Source: Sipunculus nudus
Lineage: Eukaryota; Annelida; Sipuncula; Golfingiida; Sipunculidae
DNA length: 64,000 bases
Direction: 5' to 3'
Assembly: GCA_026874595.1 (NCBI GenBank)
Contig: CM049309.1
Span: 14,622,576-14,686,575, forward strand
The position numbers and the translations under genes are program-made. How positions within the stretch are numbered: position 1 is the first letter of the stretch; each line of letters starts with the position of its first letter. The notes under the pieces were generated by a model. The model made no database searches. It saw only the letters and a program-made list of their open reading frames with translations, and was not told where the DNA came from. Below are positions 46,909-57,720 of this stretch, piece by piece.

Positions 46909-48346
46909 TTCATAAGTCATCTGAGCTTTAGCAATCACTCTTTGTCCGTCGTCCGTCCGGTTGTCTGTCCATTAACAGGGCACATATCATAACTGCTGGA
47001 CCTGGAATCTTCTAACTTTACATCAAGAGAGGTCTATGAAAAATCTCTTTGTAAACCTAGAATTAGTTCTGTGTTACCAATATTCCTTGATCTATGGGTC
47101 CTGAAGTACCCTTTCCCAGAATAATGGATAATTTGACACAAAAACTCAAGTATCTGAACAACTGATGCATTGATCACCATGATTCTGTGCATGGATATTG
47201 GTCATGGAGTGTTTCATCAGTTTCTGCAGACTGGTGGCGCCACCTGTATTTTTTTTCGATTTTTTACAATTTTTTTTCTCAATTTTTGAGACCTTGAAAG
47301 ATGTGGTCATCTGTTGAAAGGGCACAAATAGTAATGACTGGACCCTTCTGTCTTGACCTGCAGGAAACCCATGAAAATTCTCCTTGGAAACTAAGAATTA
47401 GGTCTCTATTACCCATATTCTTCGAGCTATGGTGCTCTGAAGTACCCCCCAGAATAATTAATGGAAAATTTGATAAAAAAACTCAAATATCTGAACAACT
47501 TAAGCATTGATCAGCATGATTTTTTGCATGGATATTGATCATAGAGTGATTCATCAGTTTATGCAGACTGGTGGCGCCACCTGTATTTTTTTCTAATTTT
47601 ATTGCGATTTTTTTCCTCTATTTTTGGTCCTTAAAAGATGCAGTAATCTGATAACAGGGCAAAAATCATAAAGACTAGACCTAGAATCTTCTAACTTGAT
47701 CTGCAGGGAGGACCATGAAAAGTCTCCTTTGAAACCTGAAATTAGGTCTCTGTTACCCAAAACCTTAGAGCTATCGGGCTTTGAAGTATCCCCCAGAATA
47801 ATTGAAAATTTGATACCAAAGCAGGACACAAATCATAACCATTCGACCTAGAATCTTCTAATTTGACAACCAGGAGGTCCATGAAAAGTTTTCTTGGAAA
47901 CCTGAAATTAAGTCTCTATTACCCATATTCTCCAAGCTATGGGGCTTATAAGCACCCCTCAGAATAATTGAAAATTTGATACCATAGCAGGGACAAATCA
48001 TAACCATTTGACCTAGAATCATCTAACTTGACATCATTAGAGTTCCTCAAAAGTTCTCCTCAGAAACCTGAATTAAGGTTACTGTGACCTATATTATCTG
48101 AGTTACAGGCCATGTTTGAGTACCCCAGAAATAATGCAAAATACACACAAATTGCCAGATTCCTCAGGAACAGCTGGATGGATTGTCATCAGATTTGATG
48201 TGCTTATGGGTCTTGATTAACTTCAGCACATATGCATTAACTATGATGCCACCTACATTATCTTAATTTGTTTGCTTGTTTGCTGTGCAAGGACATATTG
48301 TCAACATGCCAGACGACTGAGCGTCATGACCCATTGGTCAATTGTT
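46909..48346 (+). mobile_element. hairpin-bounded element family F1, copy c (left end truncated)
   Basis: Only the second half of the left palindrome remains (CATAAGTCATCTGAGCTTTAG), then GTCCGTCGTCCGTCC. Internal units of about 335 bp carry 'GGGCACAAATCATAAC', 'CTAGAATCTTCTAACTTGA', 'GGTGGCGCCACCTGTATTTTTTT' and 'CCCCAGAATAATTGAAAATTTGATAC'. The right end is GCGTCATGACCCATTGGTCA + ATTGTT. Confidence 0.8.
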
Positions 48347-49936
48347 TGAAACAGATGTCTTTATAAAATGTTTGGATTTATCAACATTGAGAACAAACTG
48401 ATGAATATATTTTTTCAGACTATGAAATAAACATATTGATATGTAACACACATCACACCATGTCTTAAAGGTGCCCATTCACCTACCTTTTAAAAAGGAA
48501 TTTATGTGATTTTCCTGGCTTCCTCTTGAGTTTATATTAATGATCTTGGGGTAATTCTGGTTAGGAAAAAGTTCTTTTAATGCCTCTGTGAAGGATGCAT
48601 GAACTTGTTTATCAACAAAGTGTTTGAAAACACAGCAATGTTGACAACATGAAAAACATGTAACTTAAGGTGGTAGGTTGCATACATGCTGAGATAGAGA
48701 GGTCTCTTGTTGCAAAATGCCATTTGAAAAGCTCTTGCTTATCTGACTCGCCACCAGATGCTCTTGTTGAATTTGTTTTATTTTGGTGGACCCCCACATA
48801 TTATAAACACATTGAAATTAACAAAACAAGCAGCATGTGTGCAGTAATATCCACCTTTCCTGGGGTATTTTTATAAAAGCTCCAAGGGATTAACTTATGT
48901 TATTAAAGGTCAGATTAGAATGTTAATACCCCAGCATAAGTACATTTAATAAAAAGGATTATTTTGTTTATTGAAAATGAACAGGATAAACAGTTTTAAT
49001 TCAAATACACATTATTTTAACAATCAAATATTGTACTAGAAACAATGTGATGCCTAAGGGGCAAACCATTATTGATCGGTTGGACAGTCTTAACTCTCAT
49101 TTGTCAAATATAGATTACTGGCTTAGCACTAATTATTGTAGATGCTTGACATTTTGCCGGCGGGTCGAGAGACATTGGTGTTGGTCAACAGGAGAACGGT
49201 TCTCATTATCCCCAAGTGTTGTTAGACCATAGGCATGTGAAGCCAGCTTTCTGTGCATTTAACCTCTCGAGGGGTGTAGTAAAAAAATCTCCCCCAAAGT
49301 CAAAATCCTCCCTGGTAGAGAGCCACCATGGGAAACAATCACCCCAGGTTAAAATCATCCCTGTAATAATTTCCCCTTAAGTTAGCCTGTGATTGTGTGG
49401 ACAAATCTTCGGTGAAGAAAGAATGATATATCACCATTATCATCTTCTGGATTTCAGGTTTTATACGCACAGGGCTTCGAATAATCCAGAAATAAAATAA
49501 TTATAAATATAACCCAAGTTGACAGGTTGCCAGTTTGATTCTTTATATGTAGTAGTGATGTAGTTCTCTAGCATATTGTAATGTTTTGTATTTATCTGGA
49601 ATTCCTTTTCATGAATGACAGTTTGGCATCTTATGTTCTTTCGCCATTAGGGCTGAAACAGACTTCATATTTAAGACTCAAGCTCTCTGCCTTAACCATT
49701 ACCCAAATTGGATTCAGTCTCGGAGTCTTGTTGCTATGGCAGTACTGTAAAGATATTAAAGGACATCAGTTTACAATGCAAAATATGTATTCATTTGACT
49801 TCATGGAAGAGCACTAATAAAAGTATTTGATTCAAAATATTTGTCTCAATTACTTGATAAATATTACTCAGACTTTAACTACATCTCAGGGTACATATTA
49901 CTCAGGCTTTAGTGCTCCTTTCATCCTTGAATGTTT
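48347..49936. other. no secure gene
   Basis: AT-rich. Two + strand frames (49047-49232, with GQTIIDRLDSLNSHLSNIDYW, and 49581-49817) have somewhat protein-like wording but no convincing borders, partner exon or recognised family. Confidence 0.3.
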
Positions 49937-50219
49937 ACTATGGTTGCCTTTTTGTGTCCAAGGAGTTGCAAATTTGTGATATTAGCGAAATAAGAATTAT
50001 TGTGAAAATAGAACCTTTATGAATAAGAGGTCCCATTATGGAAGGCAAAGTTGAAAGGTAAAAGCTGACATTTTGCTATTAACATTTAGTAATGAAGATT
50101 TTGTGCAAGTAATATTTGATTTAATTCACATAATTAAAGTTATACTCTATGTATTGATATTTTGTATTGTGAGATCAGGAAAATGGAACCCTTGCAATTA
50201 TGAAGCCAGCCACAGTATT
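49937..50219. mobile_element. TACTGTGGTTGCC-TIR MITE, copy 2
   Basis: TACTATGGTTGCCTTTTTGTG on the left is mirrored by 'GGAACCCTTGCAATTATGAAG' and CCAGCCACAGTATT on the right. The interior 'GAACCTTTATGAATAAGAGGTCCC' is the reverse complement of sequence in 34606-35035. A third, poorer relative lies near 56780-56878. Confidence 0.65.
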
Positions 50220-50402
50220 TGAAAAAAAAATTTATTATTTATTAAGCTGATAATAATAATATAGGTTGTATACATTTTGGGATTGGAATGAAAAAATAAT
50301 GACATCTAGCTTTTATAGATGTTCCCCATTTGTTTATGGGTCTGTTGGTGTGTGTGGGTGAGCTCCCTATGGGGGGGGGGACAATTTGACCAGGGGGACT
50401 TC

Positions 50403-50709
50403 CATCCCTACCCTTCCTCTCTTTAGTTATTGTGCCTTAGACTGCAGCTGAGCTGTATAATCAATACATGCCTCGATACGACAGTAATACCATTCCTAGT
50501 CGGTGGGGGGAGGTGGTATTAGGATATCGCAGTGGCGTTGAATGGTCTGCTTGCCTGAAACAAGTCTGATACAAGAGAGAAAAGCAGAGAAAGAGCTTGT
50601 GTTTAGTGCTTTAAGGAAGCTGGAAGCCCTCGGTTTATGGTTCTCAGTCCAAGTGGATCTAGTGTAAATATCTAACTGGCCGGCAGAGACTCAATAACTC
50701 GCTAGGAAA
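50403..50709 (+). other. possible non-coding first exon ending in a strong donor
   Basis: A stretch of about 300 bp with higher GC and unique wording ('CTAACTGGCCGGCAGAGACTC') ends CTAGGAAAG|GTATGTTAAC at 50709/50710. It has no long open frame and could be a 5' UTR exon of a + strand gene. The following exon was not found. Confidence 0.25.
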
Positions 50710-52394
50710 GGTATGTTAACATGTAAAGCTTTGTTTTGCTCAGCATTAACTGCATGCTGACTGATGGGTAACATTTCCTTATGGATTTCACCATAGCCGT
50801 GGACATTCCTATGGTGTTGCAGTGGTTTTATGACCAGCTAGCTCACATCAACTCCATGTTGAAGGAAGGCTTCTGGGAAGGCTTTGACACTTCAGTGTCC
50901 TAGAATGAGTAAAAATTTCCTGGTCTCACACCACCAGTGTTGAAAAATGTGTACCATATCAATATGTATGGTAAATACAGACTGGAATTAAATAACACCG
51001 TATTTGGACAAGATACATATTCTGTTATATATTTTGTCAAATATTTTAACAAATAGTACTGAATAGTAGGGACCAAGAATCAATCAGGGTGCTAAAATAT
51101 TATATGAACATCAGATTCTAAATGTGTGATGGATATTTGTATGAAATTGTAAATTTTAGGGTTATATGCCAAAAACTCTCTGAAATATGCTGAAATTCAC
51201 AAGTTGTATGATCAAATAATTAGAGTTAAATTGGGTTTGCACCCTGTAATTACGTAGAATTTTGGCATATGTGCCTGTAATGCTCAGACTCATATTTTGT
51301 CCTTTACAGACAGTATTAGCTTGTCTGGTTTATTTTTAGGTTCATTGTAGTGCTGTATGTGTATTATCCATCATGATTGCTGAGAAAAGTACTTCAGATA
51401 CTTTAAAAATACAAGTTATATTGAATCCACAGTGCAAAATATGCAGTTTTAACCCTATTACAAGAACATTTACAAGAAAACATATAAATATTCAAGACGG
51501 GATTTTTTTCACTGAATTTCTTAACACCCTTCCCCCCTCCCCCCACCCCACACCACCCTTCCATTTCCAGTTATCCTTAATTATTGTTAAAACCCTTTGT
51601 TCATAGGACTATAAATTTATTCCCAAATACCAGGACCAGCGTGCTGCTATTAAGAATGAGCCAACCTTATTTCCATTGATTTATCAATTTAGGATTCCAA
51701 AGGTCTTTTACCCCTTAAATAAGGCCACTTTTACCTTATTTTTGGCCAGCAATGCCAAGGATCATTTATTATAGATATCAGGATTTTTTTTTAGCAAAAT
51801 TTCAGATGGAACTTCACTCCATCTCAAATTTCATTAAAATGGCTCATGGCCAAGTTTTCCATTTTAATTGAGGTCGACTAATATAGCTGGCTTATTAGCT
51901 GCCCTAATTATTACCCCTGAAAGGAATTGTGAATTGTTATTTTGGTAAAAAAATATGTCCATTAGCCCTGGATTTTCCTAGAAATGTGTGTGTTATTTTC
52001 AGTTGTGGACAAATCTGTCCTCATTGTCATAAATACATCATGAATGTAATTGATCACGTGTATGATAAATTATCAGTTGATCTCTTGATAAAATTGGTGT
52101 ACTGAATACCAACAGGCTGTAGAAAACATTATTTACTGAGAGATAATAAGGTGATTTTTTTTATGCAGGACATTATCAATTTTTTTAATCTGATCATTAA
52201 TTATGCCTTCTTTCATTTACCATATATTATTTTTTTATTTATCAAATGTGATTATGCTTAAAATCTAATTTGAGAACATTGTTTGTATAATTTATGGTAT
52301 ATCAACAGATTTTACTGTTGTTAAGTATTTTGACCTTTCTCAGTTATTCTGTTTCAATTAAAGACCTCCATAAAATACTATACTTCAGCTGTAC
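50710..52394. other. no feature recognised
   Basis: AT-rich; a C/A-rich patch near 51529-51565. No exon borders with open frames were found. Confidence 0.4.
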
Positions 52395-52505
52395 TTGGGC
52401 TGTTGGGGATCGGGCTGTTACAGCATCATCTGCTCGCAAACCACGTGACAGACATATAGTGTTATACACAGACACTACCAGCTCCAAGTAACACTTGATT
52501 GTGTC
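52395..52505 (-). CDS. candidate exon of an unidentified - strand gene
   Basis: Read on the - strand, acceptor CAACACACAG precedes GAC ACA ATC at 52505. 37 codons run without a stop (DTIKCYLELVVSVYNTICLS..., ending SPTAQ) to a donor-like CAA|GTACAG. The segment is 111 bp, phase 0 to 0, and would follow in frame after the phase-0 end of 60773-60709. GC is above background. The + strand is also open here, so the call is weak. Confidence 0.25.
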
Positions 52506-52907
52506 CTGTGTGTTGAGTTCAGGAAACAATAACACCACTGTTCCTGTATCCCGGAAGTTCATTACAGCATCATATCAGTGCTGTGCTGTATGTTAACAGT
52601 GCTGGAGCAGATGACTTCTGGGTAAATTACAAGGATGTATACCTCATGCACTGAAATAAATGAAATAAAATACAATAACTGATCCCTGTCACTGTATTCC
52701 TGAGGTCCTTTGAAGCTGTAATTTTTTAGAAGAGCAGGTGGTGTATAGATTGGTCATGAGCACTGGGGATCAGGTATTATATTTTGTCCTCTTTATAGAA
52801 ACTAATGTATTTGTAAAACTGATTAATTTTACATATCTTTGCAACCTTTCTAGCTGAGGTATTATTAACTGTTCATGTGTTTAAATATGATTACAATTGT
52901 TTATCAT

Positions 52908-54646
52908 TGTATCCCCAGACAAAGTACCCCCATAATTGCCACTTGACAGTACTGTAAGCATTATAAGTCAAAAACTAATGGACAGATTTCTTTCATATTA
53001 TGCACATGTAGAGAGATGGGTCATGGGATGAGGTCTATTTACATTTGGGTCATGACTTTTACCATGAGAGTGGCCTTGACCTTTTATGTGTCCATATTTG
53101 GTGAAAATCACACACCTCTTATGATATCTCCAGTGTTGATAGCCATATGGATGTCAAACATGACTTATGTATGGCCCACCACTAAAGTAAGAACCCTATA
53201 GGTTCTAGGGTCATGAGGTCAAAGGTCAAGGTCACTGGACTCGCATCTTAAAAGATACTGTGGATGCATTTTAAGCCAAACTTTAATCCCAGGTCTTCCA
53301 TCTTGAATATATAGCTCACCCTGCCAATAGTGGATGATCCATATCAATTTTAGGGTCACAAGGTCATAGGTCAAGGCCACAGGAGCTATCTGTCAAAAAA
53401 TTAGTTTCTGGATGATAATTCCTGCTTTTATTGATGTATTGATTTCAAACTTGACTTATATATGTCCCATTGAAAAAGCAAGTCTCCAATTGATTTTTGG
53501 GTCATGAGGTCAAAGGTCAAGGTCACAAGACACATCTTTAAAAAGATTGTGGATGCATTTTCAGCCAAACATTTCATCTCAGACCTTTCATCTTGCACAT
53601 TTAGTACATCTGCCAATAGAGGAAGACCCCTATCAATTTTGAGGTCACAAGGTCAGAGGTGAAGGTCACCGGAGCCATCTGTCCAAAAATTAGTTTCTGA
53701 ATGATAATTCCTGCTTTTATTGATGTATGGATTTCAAACTTGACTTGTATATGACCTATTGGAAAAGCAAGACCCGAATTGATTTTGGGGTCATGAGGTC
53801 AAAGGTCAAGGTCACAGGACACATCCTTAAAAAGATGTGGATGCATTTTCAGCGAAACATTTCATCTCAGATTTTTCATCTTGCACATATAGTTCACCTG
53901 CCAAGAGAGGAAGAACCCTATCAATTTTGAGGTCACAAGGTCAAAGGTGAAGGTCACAGGAGCCATCTGTCCAAAAATTAGTTTCTGGATGATAATTCCT
54001 GCTTTTATTGATGTATAGATTTCAAACTTGACTTGTATATGTCCCATGGGAATTGATTTTGGGGTCACGAGGTCAAAGGTCAAGGTCACAGGACACATCT
54101 TTAAAAAAAAAAGATTGTGGATGCATTTTCAGCCAAACATTTCATCTCAGACATTTCATCTTGCACATACAGTTCCCCTGCCGATAGAGGAAGAGGGGAT
54201 ACTATGGTTTCATGACGGTTCTGCCACAGAAAAATCTTGTGAGCAAGATAACTAAAAAAAATTTCACGGATCTTTATCAAACTTTACATATGTATAGATA
54301 TAGGTCAGAGGACCAAGCCTATTTATAATGGGGTCATGACCTTTGCTAAGAGAGTGACCTTCTGCTGAAAATTACACAAACTCTTAAATATCTCAAGATC
54401 GTTTGCATGGATTGGGCCCAAAATCAAGGTGACAGAAGATCTTGGATAGCCTTGTGATGTGCCAAAAGGTCAAGGTCACTGGACCAACATCTTCAAAAAG
54501 ATTGTGGATTGGTAGATGGAAGAAACAATAATTGCTTGCCAAGTGTCAGTATATGCTGCTAAAAATGGGGGCCTGTTCTTAAGGGGGGGGGGGCATACTA
54601 TGTCTGGGGATACTCTGGCACCTGGGGTGCCAAGAAATGTCTAGTT
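52908..54646 (+). mobile_element. hairpin-bounded element family F5, copy 2, with AGGTCA-rich array
   Basis: Left end TGTATCCCCAGAC (hairpin cut by a deletion), then F5 units ('CATAATTGCCACTTGACAGT'). About four units of some 285 bp follow, with 'GGTCATGAGGTCAAAGGTCA', 'AAAAAGATTGTGGATGCATTTTCAGCC' and 'TTCATCTTGCACAT'. An F5-like start reappears near 54194. The right end GGCACC-TGG-GGTGCC, nine bases, then CTAGTT is identical in layout to copy 1. Non-coding. Confidence 0.75.
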
Positions 54647-57600
54647 GGTTATTAAATTTAGTAAATGTTGAAATTTATATCTTTAATAAATAGAAAAGAG
54701 GATTATAACAAACTCACTAGATTAAGTTTTATCTGAATTATCATTCAGATAATCCTGTAAAAATCCTGTCCACATTTTCCATATTCTGAATGAAGGTAAA
54801 GGTCAGGGTTTATTGTCTGATGATATCACTGAACATGCCAGTCTCATCCGACTTTACACTTTACATTGAGGTTTATTAAATTTCCTTCATACAGGAGAAT
54901 CATTTTTACATTGTCTGCTTAATTTTTGTAAAACTAATGTTTTTCATTCCCTGTGTGCTACATATGTTTGTAATGTTAATTGGCATGCAATTAATCTCAT
55001 TATATTGAATAGGGATGGTAGGTTTGAAAGGAACTTGTACACGTGCATGTCATATTGAAGTGAAGAGCAGACAAATCCAGTGATACATACTTAAATTCAA
55101 ATTATCTTGACATTTTAAATAAAAATAAAAACTAGCTAAACTGTTGGTTTATTTGATCTAAGGCAGTCACTGTAGTCCATGTAGCTGATATTCTTATGAT
55201 TACATTGAGCAGTAGTACCACTGCAAGTGACTTAGTATTATAAATCTTTCCTTATGCATGATTTTGTTTACATAATTGGTTTTAATTTTACAATATGATG
55301 AACATGACTGCCACACATGGTTTGTGTGAATAAGCCCTGGTTTCATCTTGTTATGAAAAGGAATCAGTACAAGTACTCCATGAAGTATATCCAGGAACAA
55401 ATCTGAAAATTACATTAAGGGCATATATAGGAAAACTGCCAACAGGACTTTGATAAAGTGGTTGCATTTTTGAGGTTTCTGTCTAAGTGAGGTCTTACAC
55501 AAAGAGCAAAAAATAATTGGGACTGTGAAGAAGTTGTCAGTATATTGAGGTGGTCACTAAACTGAGGTGGTCATAAGGTGAGGTGAGGTTTTACTGTAAT
55601 ATTGACAGCTGCATAGCTGGTACAGTGGCAGCAAACATGGCTCATCAAAAGAGTGACCCAGGTTAAAATCCCAGCACATTTGATATACCATACCTCTGAC
55701 ATATCTTTACCTGGATTTGAATGTTTGGCGTTTTCTGAGGAATTGTTCTGTATTCCAGACTACTATTAGTTTGTATGAATGGCATTGACTACTGTTACTA
55801 AGGCCTAAAATGTCAATGTTGCTGGGTATAATTTTGTTAAAGCTTCCTTTGACAGCTTTATATACAGACCACTATGGACCTTCATTAGAGCTCTAGTATC
55901 AAATCAAAGTTACAGATACACTAAATCAATCCTTTTGACCTTGCATCATATTTGCACTGGCCAGTGAACTAGAGTGTCCTTTAAGGGATATATTAAGAAA
56001 GAGGAAAGGGTGAGTCTACTGCCTTCAAGGTACTTGCTACTTCATTATAACGCAGAGGGAATCAATTGATAAATGCTTCCATTGAAATCATCCTTTCCTA
56101 CAAATACACCCATCCTCAAATTAACTTCATATACATAAACGAAAATGAAAGCATAATGGATAAGACACTTCATCTACAAAGTGAACAGCCTTGTATAATA
56201 AAGCCCAATTTGCATTTTATTTATTTTATCAGTGTATCCACACTTTTGTAAAAGGCAAAAGATTGTGTCATGTTACCTGTATCATTGTTCTAGCCAGGTC
56301 CTTGTCAGATTGTTTAAGGATATAAATCAAGTTGGGTAAAGATAACTAACATGAAGCTTTCATGAAACAATTGGTCTAAATAATGCACAGGTGTTGTATG
56401 TCTATGCATGTGATGCATGTAATCTGTTGTCAGGTTTACACACACAGCAGCACTTTGGGATCAGCTACCTCATGGCTCATACAAAAGCATTTGAAAATGA
56501 AATAGCTGTTGAAAATAACAACGTATTATACCAAAGGCACTCATCCTGTTTGCCACACCAGGTTATGAAAATAACATACAGGGTGAACTGTCGTGACTAA
56601 TATTTCAGATACAAGATTAACCAGAGGATATGAACTAAATAAGATGAAAAAACATGCACATGATGGGTACAGCTGATTTTTATGCTACTAGAGAACGGTT
56701 CTTTAATTAAGATTAAGCAATGAGCACGCTAAGTGTTAAGTAATCAATGTTACAATGGATATACTATATGTATAGGTTCCTGCATTTTAAGATCATGAAA
56801 ATTAAACCATTGTGAAACAATGAAGAAGAGAAAATCGCAACCTTTTAGACTCATGAATACAAAGGCAACCACAGTATACAGCAGTATATCACTTGTACGT
56901 GTACAGACCGGGTTATCAAGGTCGGGTCATCAGGGACTAGCCAGTGCTAACTTACAATGCTTGTACATACTACCAGCTTACCACCGTGCTACATAGTGGT
57001 TTATTACTACAGAGCTGGCTGTGTTCCTGTGACAGTAGTAAGTACTGGTTGCCATGAAAATGTTCTGATTTTACAAAGGCTTAAGCCAGTAAGGAGGAAA
57101 AAATTTTACCTGGGTTTATATATCACACACATTTTAATAGGACATGCATGTAACATAGGTCATTGTCAAGGTCACAACAGCTGATAAGGATTAAGACAGT
57201 CCAATGTTTTGGAAATAATTTTTTTCTTAATAATATATTTTATATTATAAATTACTCAAATTTGGAAAATAAATGGTAACTTCTTATGAGGATCTGTCTG
57301 TATCAGACACCTCTACTACAGACACTTAAAGTGGTCCTGTTAGAAATAGACTAGGAGGTTAGTACTTTTTAAAACAAACATTTGAACACATTTATTGTCT
57401 AACATACAATAAAACATGAAACACACATAAATGTGGGACTCATTTGGTATACAGTAAAAGCTAGATTTTTCAAGTGGACAAGTTCATTCCAACGTTAATG
57501 TCAAGCTCTGAATGCTGTTATTAAATGTTTATAACAAAAGCAATGATACATTCTTCAAGATACATGAATGCTGTAACTGTGTACAGGCCTGACTAATGAA

Positions 57601-57720
57601 TATTGTGTGTAAAGTCACAACAACAGTCTTTATATGTAGATATTGGATATATTTTATGCAAAAACATGGGAGGCAGAAATCCCTTTCCAAGAGTTTTGCT
57701 GTTACAACAGTGATATCTGT
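54647..57720. other. no secure gene; one tRNA-like fragment
   Basis: Mostly unique AT-rich DNA. At 55611-55675 a tRNA-like segment (A-box-like TAGCTGGTACAGTGGCAG, B-box-like GGTTAAAATCC) suggests a decayed SINE head, with no cloverleaf. Near 56860-56878 GGCAACCACAGTATA is a lone inverted-repeat end of the TACTGTGGTTGCC MITE. Confidence 0.4.

Noticed and set aside
55611-55675. tRNA-like sequence
   Set aside because: A- and B-box-like words are present but acceptor and anticodon stems do not pair. It is not called as a tRNA gene, only mentioned as a possible SINE relic.
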